The notes beneath the pieces were generated by a model. That model was not told where the DNA came from and ran no database searches. It worked only from the letters and a program-made list of their open reading frames with translations. A stretch of 64,000 nt of DNA, taken from positions 1-64,000 of the forward strand of contig NZ_BSYI01000019.1 of the NCBI RefSeq assembly GCF_030270585.1, in the 5' to 3' direction. Position numbers and translations under genes: made by a program. Below, piece by piece: positions 19,896 to 28,988 of the stretch (position 1 is the stretch's first letter; each line of letters starts with the position of its first letter). Source of the stretch: Paralimibaculum aggregatum. Lineage in GTDB: Bacteria; Pseudomonadota; Alphaproteobacteria; Rhodobacterales; Rhodobacteraceae.

Positions 19896-21299
19896 ATGAG
19901 CGCGCCGAAGACCCTCTACGACAAGATCTGGGACGCCCACCTCGTGCACGAGGCGGAGGACGGCACCTGCCTGCTCTACATCGACCGGCATCTCGTCCAC
20001 GAGGTCACCAGCCCGCAGGCCTTCGAGGGGCTGCGCCTGGCCGGCCGGCAGGTCCGCCACCCGGAGAAGACCACCGCCGTGCCCGACCACAACGTGCCCA
20101 CCGACCCGACCCGGCTCGAGGGCATCCGCGACGAGCAGTCCCGCGTGCAGGTCGAGGCGCTGCGCCAGAACGCCGCCGATTTCGGCATCGAGATGTATGA
20201 CGTGGACGACATCCGCCAGGGCATCGTGCACATCATCGGCCCGGAGCAGGGGCTGACCCAGCCCGGCATGACCATCGTCTGCGGCGACAGCCACACCGCG
20301 ACCCACGGCGCCTTCGGGGCGCTGGCGCACGGCATCGGCACCTCCGAGGTCGAGCACGTGCTGGCCACCCAGACGCTGATCCAGAAGAAGTCGAAGAACA
20401 TGCGCGTCGAGGTCCGCGGCAGCCTGCCGCCCGGCGTCACCGCCAAGGACATCACGCTGACCATCATCGGGCGCACCGGCACCGCCGGCGGCACCGGCCA
20501 TGTCATCGAGTATTGCGGCGAGGCGATCCGCGCGCTGTCGATGGAGGGGCGGATGACCGTCTGCAACATGGCGATCGAGGGCGGCGCCCGCGCCGGCCTG
20601 GTGGCGCCGGACGACAAGACCTTCGCCTATCTCAAGGGCCGCCCGCATGCGCCCAAGGGCGCGCAGTGGGAGCTGGCCGAGGCCTACTGGCGCACCCTGT
20701 TCACCGACGAGGGCGCCGCGTATGACCGCGAGCTGGTGATCGACGCCGCCGAGATCGCCCCGGTGGTGACCTGGGGCACCAGCCCCGAGGACGTGCTGCC
20801 GATCACCGCCACCGTGCCCGACCCGGAGAGCTTCGAGGGCGGCAAGGTCGCCGCGGCCCGGCGCTCGCTGGAATACATGGGGCTGACCCCCGGCACCCCG
20901 CTCGCCGAGATCGCCATCGACACGGTCTTCATCGGCTCCTGCACCAATGGCCGCATCGAGGACCTGCGCGAGGTCGCCCGCGTGATGGAGGGCCGCCGCG
21001 TCAAGGAGGGCCTGCGCGCCATGATCGTGCCCGGCTCGGGCCTCGTGCGCGCCCAGGCCGAGGAGGAGGGCATCGCCCAGAAGCTGATCGAGGCCGGCTT
21101 CGACTGGCGCCTCGCCGGCTGCTCGATGTGCCTCGGCATGAACCCCGACCAGCTCGCCCCCGGCGAGCGCTGCGCCTCGACCTCCAACCGCAACTTCGAG
21201 GGCCGGCAGGGCAAGGGCGGGCGCACCCACCTGATGTCCCCCGCCATGGCCGCGGCCGCCGCGGTGACGGGCCGGCTGACCGACGTGCGCGATCTCTGA
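19896..21299 (+). CDS. leuC: 3-isopropylmalate dehydratase large subunit
   Basis: The 467-residue catalytic subunit of isopropylmalate isomerase in leucine biosynthesis, carrying a 4Fe-4S cluster. Seen are [30 protein letters not shown] with the first cluster Cys, and CSMCLGMN with the other two, then [20 protein letters not shown]. The ATG follows GGAGACAGAG. An open frame extends far upstream through rimI but is not coding. leuD and leuB, usually adjacent, are absent from this window; the next gene is an arginase-fold protein. Confidence 0.95.
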   Translation: MSAPKTLYDKIWDAHLVHEAEDGTCLLYIDRHLVHEVTSPQAFEGLRLAGRQVRHPEKTTAVPDHNVPTDPTRLEGIRDEQSRVQVEALRQNAADFGIEMYDVDDIRQGIVHIIGPEQGLTQPGMTIVCGDSHTATHGAFGALAHGIGTSEVEHVLATQTLIQKKSKNMRVEVRGSLPPGVTAKDITLTIIGRTGTAGGTGHVIEYCGEAIRALSMEGRMTVCNMAIEGGARAGLVAPDDKTFAYLKGRPHAPKGAQWELAEAYWRTLFTDEGAAYDRELVIDAAEIAPVVTWGTSPEDVLPITATVPDPESFEGGKVAAARRSLEYMGLTPGTPLAEIAIDTVFIGSCTNGRIEDLREVARVMEGRRVKEGLRAMIVPGSGLVRAQAEEEGIAQKLIEAGFDWRLAGCSMCLGMNPDQLAPGERCASTSNRNFEGRQGKGGRTHLMSPAMAAAAAVTGRLTDVRDL

Positions 21300-21439
21300 C
21301 CGTGCCGCTGCCCCGGGCGCGCGACGATCCGGAATGACGCCGCGCTGACCCGGGATGCCTATCGGTGCCGTCGCGCCTTCCCGCCGGTCCGGATCGCCCC
21401 TATGACGGGGGCGACCTCGCCCCGCAGGAGCACCGCGCC

Positions 21440-22195
21440 ATGCCCGACCGCTGGATCGTCACCCCCCGTTTCTTCGAGCAGCCGGAGCCGGCGCTGATCG
21501 GCCTCGCGCCGGCCGATGCCGCCATCAACAGCGTCGAGATCACCCACCGCTCGCCGCCCGAGCTGGCGATCCTGCATGGCGGCATCGCGCAGTTCGTCTA
21601 CGACACGCTGGTGGAGGGCGATCGGCCGGTCTCGGTGGCGGGGGACTGCTGCGCCGCGCTGCCGGTGCTCGCCGGGATGCAGCGCGCCGGGATCGCGCCG
21701 GACCTCGTCTGGATCGACGCGCACGGCGATTTCAACACGCCGGAGACCTCGCCCTCGCAGTTTCTCGGCGGCATGCCGCTGGCCATCGCCACCGGGCGCG
21801 GGCCGCTCTGGATGGGCATCCGCATCGGCCTCGAGACGATCCCCGACGAGCGCGTGCTGCTGGTCGGCGCCCGCGATATCGACCCCGGCGAGGCCGAGGC
21901 GCTGGAGGCCAGCCGGGTCACCCGCATCGCCCTCGAGGAGCTCGCCGAGATCGAGTTCGACGGCCCGGTGATGGTGCATTTCGACGCCGACGTGATCGAC
22001 CCGGCGGACTGTCCGGCCTTCGCCTATCCGGCGCCCGGGGGGCCGCCCCTCGCCGCGGTCACGGCGGCGCTGGCAGACCTCGCCGCCCGCGCCGAACTCC
22101 GCGCGATCTCGGTCAGCGGCTGGTCCGGCGGGCTCGACCGCGACCGCCACACCGCCCGCGGCGTCGCCCGGGCGGTGGCGGCGCTCACCGGCTGA
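21440..22195 (+). CDS. Arginase/agmatinase superfamily protein
   Basis: A 251-residue ureohydrolase-fold protein. The second metal motif WIDAHGDFNTP (D93, H95, D97) and third HFDADVIDP are intact. The first, normally GGDHS, reads GDCCA (D69-C70-C71), so the metal-binding His is replaced by Cys. Mn2+ coordination or substrate may therefore differ from arginase or agmatinase. GGAG precedes the chosen ATG at 21440, which begins MPDRWIVTP. An in-frame ATG at 21365 has no good site. Substrate unknown. Confidence 0.8.
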   Translation: MPDRWIVTPRFFEQPEPALIGLAPADAAINSVEITHRSPPELAILHGGIAQFVYDTLVEGDRPVSVAGDCCAALPVLAGMQRAGIAPDLVWIDAHGDFNTPETSPSQFLGGMPLAIATGRGPLWMGIRIGLETIPDERVLLVGARDIDPGEAEALEASRVTRIALEELAEIEFDGPVMVHFDADVIDPADCPAFAYPAPGGPPLAAVTAALADLAARAELRAISVSGWSGGLDRDRHTARGVARAVAALTG

Positions 22196-22299
22196 ACCGG
22201 GCGCAACGCCCCGCCGCCTCCCATGGGTGGGCTCTTGAAGCGCCGGCCCAGGGGCGGAACCTCGACAGGGTGGGGGAGGCGGCGGCCCCGGCCCGCCAC

Positions 22300-22995
22300 T
22301 CAGTGCACCGGCTCGAGCAGGTCGAGCCGCAGCCAGAAGGGGATGTAGCGCCCCTGCGCATCCTCGCGCACCGCCTCGGCAAAGGCGGCCGCCACCGTCT
22401 CCCGCGCCGCCGCATCCACCTGCCGGCGGCGATCGACCGCCTGCATCTCGGCAATCAGCGCGTCCGCCGTCGCCACCCGGTAGCGCTCGGCATGGCGCAG
22501 CGTGGCCAGCCGCCGCAGCCGTCCCGCCGCGATCTCCTCCCCGATCGCCGCCTGCGCTGCCGCGCAGACGGCGGTCTCGTCGTCGATCCAGCGCACCACC
22601 GGCCAGAGCGGGTCCGGCGCCTCGGGCTCCAGCACGGCGATCCGCCCGCCCGGGCGAAGCAGCCGCCGCGCCTCGGCCAGCGCCGCCGGCCGGTCGGGCA
22701 CATGATGCAGGCTCATCGAGAACAGCACGAGATCCGCGCTGCCCGCCGCAAGCCCGGTCGCCTCGGCACCGCCCCGGCGATAGACCGGCCCACCGCCCGC
22801 CGCCTCGGCCGCCGCCAGCGCCGCCGCATCCGGCTCGACCCCGGTCACCCGTGCGCCGAGCCCTGCCAGCACCCGGCTCGCGCTGCCGCTGCCGCAGCCG
22901 ATATCCGCCGCATCCAGCCCCGCCACCGGGCCGAGACCCCGCGCCAGCGCCGCCTCCAGCCCGAGTTCGGGGCGCGTCACCGCATCTGCCGTCAT
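22300..22995 (-). CDS. Class I SAM-dependent methyltransferase
   Basis: A 231-residue methyltransferase with motif I LDAADIGCGSGSASRVLA, acidic post-motif I GVEPDA, the motif II region DLVLFSMSLHHVPD and motif III LRPGGRIAVLEPE. These place it in the Methyltransf_11/UbiE-like group, which acts on small molecules. The ATG at 22995 has a GGAGA about six bases upstream. It is divergent from the tyrosinase gene with a 105-base shared upstream region, so co-regulation is possible. Substrate is not deducible. Confidence 0.85.
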   Translation of the reverse strand: MTADAVTRPELGLEAALARGLGPVAGLDAADIGCGSGSASRVLAGLGARVTGVEPDAAALAAAEAAGGGPVYRRGGAEATGLAAGSADLVLFSMSLHHVPDRPAALAEARRLLRPGGRIAVLEPEAPDPLWPVVRWIDDETAVCAAAQAAIGEEIAAGRLRRLATLRHAERYRVATADALIAEMQAVDRRRQVDAAARETVAAAFAEAVREDAQGRYIPFWLRLDLLEPVH

Positions 22996-23100
22996 CGCCG
23001 TCTCCTCATCCGGGGGCTGCCTTTCGGGAAGCTCGCAAAAAAGCCGTCCTGCCCGTACTATTGCCACAAGGGATCTTTGTGCCAGCCCCGGAGCCCGATC

Positions 23101-24729
23101 ATGTTCACCCGTCGCCGCTTCCTCTCGTCCGCCGCCGGCATCGCCGCCTTCGGCGCAACCCTGGCAGGCCGGACCCGGATCCTCGCCCAGGACGTGCCCC
23201 GGCGCCGGCCGCTCCACGAGATGGATCTCGACGACCCGGACCTGATCACCTTCCGCAACTTCGTCGGCCAGATGCGCAACAACGACCAGATCCAGGGCAG
23301 CATCGGCTGGGAGGACTTCGCGCAGGTCCATGCCCGCTTCTGCCCGCATGGCAACTGGTACTTCCTGCCCTGGCACCGCGCCTATCTGCGCATGTACGAG
23401 CACGCCGCGCGCGAGCTCACAGGCCAGGCCGGCTTCGCGCTGCCCTACTGGGACTGGACCGCCAGCCCCGCCTTCCCCCGCGCCTTCGCCGACGAGAGTT
23501 TCGACGGCCGCCCCAACCCGCTCCACGTCCGGGGCCGCGCGGTCTCGGCACAGAACCGGATGCCGGACGACATGACCGGCGCGGCGGTGCTGGAGAGCTG
23601 CCTGCGCGAGCAGACCTACGAGCGCTTCGCCAGCTTCCGCCCGCGCGGGCAGAACAGCACCGACCCGTTCTGGATCCAGCAGCCCTCGATCCAGGCGACG
23701 CTCGAATCCAACCCGCACAACCGGGTGCACATGATCATCGGCGCGCACATGCCCACCATGACCTCGCCGCGCGACCCGATCTTCCTGATGCATCACGGCA
23801 ATGTCGACCGGATCTGGGCGCTCTGGAACGCGCAGGGCGGCAGCAACACGCGCAACCGGTTCTGGACCGACATGGTCTTCAACAACAATTTCATGATCCT
23901 CGACGGCCGGGTCTATTCCGAGCGGGTGGCCGAGCTCCAGGTGCCGGAATCGCTCGGCTTCAGCTTCGGCTTGCCGCAGCCGGTGCCGGCCGCCGATGGC
24001 GGCATCGCCGCGGCGCGGGAGGAGCTGCTCGCGGCCCTCGTCGCGCCGGATGGCGGCGCCGGCAGCCCCGGCATCTTCCGCCGCAGCGCCGTGCCGCCGG
24101 CCCCGGCCAGCCCGGAACGCCCGCTCAGCCTCAGCTTCGCGGTCGACACCGGCGCGCTCGGCAGCCTGCTCGGCGGCCGCCCGGTCACGGCCGAAGCGCT
24201 CGAGCCCGGGGTCGGCGCCGGCACCGGTTCCGGCGGGCTGGAGAGCGTCAGCGGGCTGCTCGGCGAGGGCGGCGGCGGCACGGGCGGCAATTTCGGCGCC
24301 GGCGAGGGCGGCGGCAGTCTCGGCAACCTGTTCGGCGAGGAGGAGAGCGGCGCTCCCGCCCCGTCCCCCACGGGCCGGCAGGAGGTCTTCGCCCTGATCT
24401 CCGACATGGGCACCACCGCGCCCTTCACCACCGAGCTGCGGGTCTTCGTCAACAAACCCGATGCGAGCGCCGCGACGCCGCCGACCGACCCGCATTTCGC
24501 CGGGGCCGTGGCCTTCTTCGGCCTCACCGAGAAGGGCGACTGCGTCGGCGGACCGGGCAAGCCCTCGGTGGCGCTCAACATCACGCCGGTGCTCGAGCGG
24601 CTGGCCGCCGCCGGCAGCCTCTCCGGCGGGGCGGTCTCGGTACAGCTGGTGCCGGCCGGGCACGCCACGGCGGATCCCGCGGCGGCCGGCACGGTCTGCC
24701 CGGCGGAGGTTGCAATCGTCATCGCGTGA
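23101..24729 (+). CDS. Tat-exported tyrosinase with C-terminal beta domain
   Basis: A 542-residue type-3 copper oxidase of phenols. The twin-arginine signal TRRRFLSSAAGIAAFG (residues 3-18) predicts folded export to the periplasm. CuA ligands are H77, H83 and H92 in VHARFCPHGNWYFLPWHR; C81 is placed for a Cys-x-His thioether bond. CuB is NPHNRVH (H206, H210) and MHHGNVDRIW (H231/H232). A Gly/Glu-rich linker spans about 370-418. A C-terminal domain from about 425 (TTELRVFVNKP to VSVQLVPAG) resembles the shielding domain of polyphenol oxidases, which is often cleaved on activation. Divergent from a methyltransferase and followed by an anchored small protein. Confidence 0.9.
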   Translation: MFTRRRFLSSAAGIAAFGATLAGRTRILAQDVPRRRPLHEMDLDDPDLITFRNFVGQMRNNDQIQGSIGWEDFAQVHARFCPHGNWYFLPWHRAYLRMYEHAARELTGQAGFALPYWDWTASPAFPRAFADESFDGRPNPLHVRGRAVSAQNRMPDDMTGAAVLESCLREQTYERFASFRPRGQNSTDPFWIQQPSIQATLESNPHNRVHMIIGAHMPTMTSPRDPIFLMHHGNVDRIWALWNAQGGSNTRNRFWTDMVFNNNFMILDGRVYSERVAELQVPESLGFSFGLPQPVPAADGGIAAAREELLAALVAPDGGAGSPGIFRRSAVPPAPASPERPLSLSFAVDTGALGSLLGGRPVTAEALEPGVGAGTGSGGLESVSGLLGEGGGGTGGNFGAGEGGGSLGNLFGEEESGAPAPSPTGRQEVFALISDMGTTAPFTTELRVFVNKPDASAATPPTDPHFAGAVAFFGLTEKGDCVGGPGKPSVALNITPVLERLAAAGSLSGGAVSVQLVPAGHATADPAAAGTVCPAEVAIVIA

Positions 24730-24750
24730 GGCGGCGCAAGGGAGGAACGG

Positions 24751-25221
24751 ATGAACGGGACGTTGCGGCTGCTGGCGGTGGCCCTGGTCATCGGGGCCGG
24801 CGCGGTCTGGTATCTCTACGAGAACGGCGGCCCGGCGGAGGATGCTGCTGCGCCGCCGCCGGAGGGCCCGGCGGCGCTGGCCGCGGGCGAGACGGTGCGG
24901 CTCTGCCTGCCGGCGGGCACCGGCGCGGAGGCCCGCGCGATGCTGGTGCTCGAGGCCTATACGCCGCCCGCGACAGGCGATGGCAGCATCGCGGTGCAGT
25001 GGCCGGGCGCGGCGGCGCCGCAATATGTCGCGGTGTTCCCGGCAACGGCATTCTCGGTCGCCGAGGGCGCCGAGCCGAAACGCTTCCTGCTCGGCCCGCC
25101 TCCGGAGACCGCCGGCGCGGGCCCGCTCTGTGCCGAGGTGTCGGTGGGTGACGGCAGCACCGCCCAGGCCGATGCCGGGGCACCGGCGGCCCGGCTCCGC
25201 ATCGAGATCGTCGAGGAGTGA
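24751..25221 (+). CDS. N-terminally anchored periplasmic small protein
   Basis: A 156-residue protein with an uncleaved-looking N-terminal hydrophobic segment (RLLAVALVIGAGAVWYLY, residues 6-23), an Ala/Pro/Glu-rich spacer and a beta-rich domain containing two Cys (RLCLPAG and GPLCAEV) that could form a disulfide. It begins 21 bases after the tyrosinase stop with GGAGG before the ATG, so it is almost certainly co-transcribed. Streptomyces tyrosinases need a small caddie protein for copper loading. This protein could play a comparable part, but it has no clear His cluster and no similarity I can recognise. Confidence 0.7.
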   Translation: MNGTLRLLAVALVIGAGAVWYLYENGGPAEDAAAPPPEGPAALAAGETVRLCLPAGTGAEARAMLVLEAYTPPATGDGSIAVQWPGAAAPQYVAVFPATAFSVAEGAEPKRFLLGPPPETAGAGPLCAEVSVGDGSTAQADAGAPAARLRIEIVEE

Positions 25222-26026
25222 CTCTCTGCCCGGCCCCTGAGAAGCCAGACGGTTCCGGCGGGCCGTGGCACTATTCGGTTGCCACATCGGATGAAGCCAC
25301 GGGCTGCCCGGACCAGAAAAGCACGCCGCGGCACCGCACCGCGCGAGCCACCTGACCCGCCCGGAGCGGGCGCCGCCGAAGCCGCCCGGACACGCAAAGG
25401 GCAGAGCTGCGGCAAGGCGCAGTCACCATTCTCTGCATCGCCAGGACCGGCCGCCGGCGGGCGATGTCGCCGAAGGTGTACGCCAATCTCGATCATGCAG
25501 CGGCACGCCCACGACCCCGCGCACCGGCGGACTGCCGCAGGCGATCCGGCTCGAACTCACCAAGCGGACCCGCGAGCTTCTGGGCGCGCCGCACGGCCGA
25601 TGCTGGGGCAGCCGACAGCCAGAGCGCGAACACCACCGAAGGCGGCGCCATTCGCGGCCATGACGCGGACAGGAAAACAATGGCCGCAGGCGCCACGCAG
25701 CCGCGGACATCATCGACCTGCTCTTCGCCCTCCTCGTTCAGGCCACGCGCGCCCGTGGTCGAGACTCAGGCGCGTCTTCGCCGCTGCTGGCAGCGGCCAG
25801 CCCGTACCCGACCAGGCTCGGCGAGCCGGATAGGGGAACCTGCCAGATTTGCCGCTTCCGCTCGGCGTGCAGGAGGTCGGTGACCTCGCATGCCGGTTCG
25901 ATCCGCTCGCGGGTCACGGTCTGAGGACAGGGGCGCCATCTTCGCCAGCCGGGAGACGGCCTTCGCGAACCATCTCCCCGCGATCTGCATCGTCGTGGAC
26001 GCAGCCTGGCCGAAGGGGCCGCGCGG
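25222..26026. other. 805-base gap holding a decayed insertion element
   Basis: No intact gene was found between the small tyrosinase partner and thyX. The base composition is more mixed, with many codons ending in A or T in every frame. Pieces of a transposase are recognisable in its middle (see the pseudogene entry). The remainder, 25222-25600 and 25805-26026, shows no protein motif I can support. Clear terminal inverted repeats were not found. Confidence 0.5.
25605..25800 (+). pseudogene. decayed IS5-family transposase fragment
   Basis: One frame reads AADSQSANTTEGGAIRGHDA, very close to the IS5-family block DSQSVKTTE-GG-RGYDA-K around the catalytic Asp. After about 25674 the similarity continues in another frame as NGRRRHAAADIIDLLF and ATRARGRDSGA, matching the usual GRKRHIVVDTLGLLL and ADVQDRDGA. 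The frame switch and lost termini make it non-functional. It marks a past insertion between the tyrosinase genes and thyX. Confidence 0.7.
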
Positions 26027-26938
26027 TCAGCCCCCGCGCCCGATCAGCGCCATCAGTTCGCGCCATTCCCCGGCCGAGAGCCCGGAGCCTTCGCGCTCCA
26101 CCGTCTCGCCCGCGAGCATGCGGCACAGCACCGCCATGCCCGGCCCGGAGATCTGCGCCGCATTGAGGCGGTAATCCTCGAAGGCGGCCCAGGTCAGCGG
26201 CACCCAGTCGCGCACCACCTCGCCGATCGCCTCGGCATAGGCGCGGATTTCCCACTGCGCATGGGCATCGCCGCGCAGCCGCAGGAAATGCATCAGGTTG
26301 TGCAGATTGGTCTTCCAGTACCACTGTGTGTAGATGTTGGCCGGCAGCGCCATGCGGGCGAGCTCGCGGGCGAGCCCCGGGCCCTCCTCGTCGAGCATCG
26401 CCTCGTAGTCGCCATAGGCCCGCGCCGCGCCGTCCTTCAGCAATGCCAGCACGAGGGCCGCATCGTCGCCCTCGAGCACGGCCCCGCGGCCCTGCCGGTT
26501 GGTGGCGGACTGCGCCGCCAGCGCCTCCGGGGCCGGGATGTAGAACTCCCGGTCGAGCACCGAGTAGCGCGCCGAGATCTCGTTGACGCTGGCGGTGCGG
26601 TGGCGGATCCACTGCCGCGCCACGAAGAGCGGCAGCTTCACGTGCAGCTTGATCTCGCACATCTCGAAGGGGGTGGAGTGCCAGTGCCGCATCAGGTAGC
26701 GGATCAGCCCGGCATCGTCGCGCACCGTGCGGGTGCCGGCGCCATAGGAGACCCGCGCCGCCTGCACCACCGCGGCGTCGTCGCCCATGTAGTCGACCAC
26801 CCGGACCAGCCCGTGATCCAGCACCGGGATCGGCGCGTGCAGCCGGGCCTCCAGCGCCGGCACCACGGGGCGCAGGGTCGCGGCGCTATGACCGCGCGCC
26901 TCGGCGATCTCCCCCTGTTGTTCCTCGGTCAGCGGCAT
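26027..26938 (-). CDS. thyX: Flavin-dependent thymidylate synthase
   Basis: A 303-residue FAD-dependent enzyme making dTMP from dUMP with methylenetetrahydrofolate and NADPH. The ThyX signature RHRxxSxNxxSxRYS is present at 112-126 ([15 protein letters not shown]), together with [13 protein letters not shown] and the C-terminal [19 protein letters not shown] precedes the ATG at 26938; an ATG 14 codons upstream is in frame but less well placed. Divergent from the glyoxalase gene with about 70 bases between them. Confidence 0.95.
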   Translation of the reverse strand: MPLTEEQQGEIAEARGHSAATLRPVVPALEARLHAPIPVLDHGLVRVVDYMGDDAAVVQAARVSYGAGTRTVRDDAGLIRYLMRHWHSTPFEMCEIKLHVKLPLFVARQWIRHRTASVNEISARYSVLDREFYIPAPEALAAQSATNRQGRGAVLEGDDAALVLALLKDGAARAYGDYEAMLDEEGPGLARELARMALPANIYTQWYWKTNLHNLMHFLRLRGDAHAQWEIRAYAEAIGEVVRDWVPLTWAAFEDYRLNAAQISGPGMAVLCRMLAGETVEREGSGLSAGEWRELMALIGRGG

Positions 26939-27009
26939 ATGTTCTCCCCCGTGCATGGCGGCTGAATCGTCATCCAACATCTTGTATATAGCCAGAGAGG
27001 GACCACGAG

Positions 27010-27438
27010 ATGAAGATCGAATATCTGCATACCATGGTGCGCGTGCGCGATATCGAGGCCTCCAAGCGGTTCTACTGCGACCTGCTCGGGCTCGAGGAGG
27101 TGCGCCGCTACGACAACGAGGCCGGCAAGTTCACCCTGGTGTTCCTCGCCCCCCCGGGCCAGAGCGACGCCCAGGTCGAGCTCACCTACAACTGGGGCTC
27201 CGAGGAGGAGTACACCGGCGGGCGGAATTTCGGCCATCTCGCCTATCGTGTCGAGAACATCTACGACATGTGCGAGCGGCTGCAGAAGGGCGGCGTCACC
27301 ATCAACCGCCCGCCGCGCGACGGCCGCATGGCCTTCGTGAAATCGCCGGACGGGATCTCGGTGGAGCTGCTGCAGATGGGCGACCCGCTGCCGCCGCAGG
27401 AGCCCTGGACGAGCATGGAGAACACCGGCACCTGGTGA
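27010..27438 (+). CDS. gloA: Lactoylglutathione lyase (glyoxalase I)
   Basis: A 142-residue VOC-fold metalloenzyme that isomerises the methylglyoxal-glutathione hemithioacetal. Both beta-alpha-beta-beta-beta repeats are visible: [18 protein letters not shown], with the first metal His, and [18 protein letters not shown] with the second, ending DGISVELLQ with a Glu ligand. Length and order match GloA. A purine-rich GAGAGGGACCACGAG lies before the ATG. It is divergent from thyX and followed by the VWA gene pair. Confidence 0.9.
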   Translation: MKIEYLHTMVRVRDIEASKRFYCDLLGLEEVRRYDNEAGKFTLVFLAPPGQSDAQVELTYNWGSEEEYTGGRNFGHLAYRVENIYDMCERLQKGGVTINRPPRDGRMAFVKSPDGISVELLQMGDPLPPQEPWTSMENTGTW

Positions 27439-27544
27439 TCGCCGGGGCGCCGGGGCGGTGCATCCTCCGTCGCCCCGACACCGTTTTTGTGACAGACTGG
27501 AGCGGCGCTCCCATCGTCGGGGCGCGCCGCTTCGGGAGTGGGTG

Positions 27545-28240
27545 ATGCGAGAGGCCCTGCGCCGCAACCGCCTGCGTGCATGCCTCGCCGCAGCCCTGCT
27601 GCTCGCGCCGGTCAGAGCCCCCGCCTGCGCGCTCGCGCTGATCTTCGCGCTCGACGTCTCCGCCTCGATCGACGGCAAGGAATATCGCCAGCAGCGCGAC
27701 GGGCTGGCGGCGGCGCTGCTCGATGCGGGCGTGCAGGAGGCGATCCTGGCGCAGCCCGGCGGCGTCGCCTTTGCCGCCTATGAATGGTCCGGCCGCTACC
27801 AGCAGGACATGATGCTGCCCTGGACCGCGGTGACCGACCGCGCGGGCATCACCGGGGTTTCCGCCGCCATCGCCGGCCACCCGCGCAGCTATGCCGAGTT
27901 TCCCACCGCGATCGGCTATGCGCTCGGCTATGGCGCGGTGCTGATGCGCGGCGCGCCGGACTGCACGCGCCGGGTGATCGACATTTCCGGCGACGGCATC
28001 GGCAACGAGGGCTTCGGGCCGGAGGCGGCCTATCGCGAGTTCGGCTTCCGCGGGATCACGGTGAACGGGCTCGCCATCGACCCGGGCGACGGCACGGTGC
28101 TGGACTATTATCTCGCGCGCATCCCGCATGGCGAGGGCGCCTTCATCGAGCATGCCCGCGGCTTCGCCGACTATGCCGCCGCGATCCGGCGCAAGCTGCT
28201 GCGCGAGCTGTTCGGCCCGCAGATGGTGCAGGCGCGATGA
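27545..28240 (+). CDS. DUF1194 secreted von Willebrand A protein (copy 1)
   Basis: A 231-residue exported protein with an N-terminal signal (RACLAAALLLAPVRAPA) and a VWA domain of the DUF1194 family. The metal-ion-dependent adhesion motif is D37-V-S-A-S41, with further loops RVIDISGDGIGNEG and GITVNGLAI. No catalytic function is expected; VWA domains mediate metal-dependent protein binding. The stop overlaps the start of an equally long paralogue (ATGA), so they form a translational pair. The ATG at 27545 is chosen because it directly precedes the signal peptide. Confidence 0.85.
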   Translation: MREALRRNRLRACLAAALLLAPVRAPACALALIFALDVSASIDGKEYRQQRDGLAAALLDAGVQEAILAQPGGVAFAAYEWSGRYQQDMMLPWTAVTDRAGITGVSAAIAGHPRSYAEFPTAIGYALGYGAVLMRGAPDCTRRVIDISGDGIGNEGFGPEAAYREFGFRGITVNGLAIDPGDGTVLDYYLARIPHGEGAFIEHARGFADYAAAIRRKLLRELFGPQMVQAR

Positions 28241-28932
28241 GCCGGGGCGTCGCGGCGCGCCTCGCCGCCTGCCTGATCGCCGCCTTTCCGGGGACGGCAG
28301 GGGCCTGCGCGCTGCAGCTCGTGCTGGCCATGGACGTCTCGGGCTCGATCAACGCCCGCGAGCACGCGCTGCAGACCGGCGGGCTGGCCGCGGCCTTCGA
28401 GTCCGAGGCGCTGGCCAATGCGGTGGCGGCGCTCGAGGGCGGCATGCTGGTCACCTTCACGCAGTGGTCCGGCGGCTCGCGGCAGCGGCAGATGACCTCC
28501 TGGCGCAAGGTCACGAAGCCGGAGCACCTGCGCGCCTTCGCCGCCGAGATCCGCGCCGCGCCGCGGGAATGGCGAAACTTCTCCACCGCCATCGGCGAGG
28601 CCCTGCTGCATGCCGAGCTGGTGAGCCGCGGCGCGCCGCTGCCCTGCCTGCGCCGGGTGATCGACGTCTCGGGCGACGGCGTCTCTAACGAGGGCCGCCC
28701 GCCGCGCGCCATCGCCGACGGGCTCGAGGCGCAGGGCTTCACCGTCAACGGGCTGGTGATCCGCGGCGCCGATCCGGACCCGGTGGAGCACTATCTGAGC
28801 GAGGTGATCGCCGGGCCCGGCGCCTTCGTCGAAGTGGCGGAGGATTTCGAGGACTATCCCCGCGCCATCCTGCGCAAGCTGCTGCGCGAGATCGACCAGC
28901 CGATGATGGTCTCCGAAGCGCCGCCGCAATGA
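28237..28932 (+). CDS. DUF1194 secreted von Willebrand A protein (copy 2)
   Basis: The second 231-residue DUF1194 protein, overlapping copy 1 by four bases. Signal peptide (AARLAACLIAAFPGTAGA), MIDAS motif D33-V-S-G-S37, RVIDVSGDGVSNEG and GFTVNGLVI line up with copy 1, and both end with a KLLRE helix. The two are clearly paralogous but well diverged, so the duplication is old. They may act as a heterodimer. A spondin-domain surface protein gene follows at a 56-base gap. Confidence 0.85.
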   Translation: MSRGVAARLAACLIAAFPGTAGACALQLVLAMDVSGSINAREHALQTGGLAAAFESEALANAVAALEGGMLVTFTQWSGGSRQRQMTSWRKVTKPEHLRAFAAEIRAAPREWRNFSTAIGEALLHAELVSRGAPLPCLRRVIDVSGDGVSNEGRPPRAIADGLEAQGFTVNGLVIRGADPDPVEHYLSEVIAGPGAFVEVAEDFEDYPRAILRKLLREIDQPMMVSEAPPQ

Positions 28933-28988
28933 CTTGACCTGGTGTCGCGGGGCGCGGATCATCCCCGGGGCTTCATCGGAGGACAGCC

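Noticed and set aside
23065-23081. CACAA-TTGTG dyad between methyltransferase and tyrosinase
   Set aside because: Only five-base arms with a seven-base loop, not convincing as an operator.
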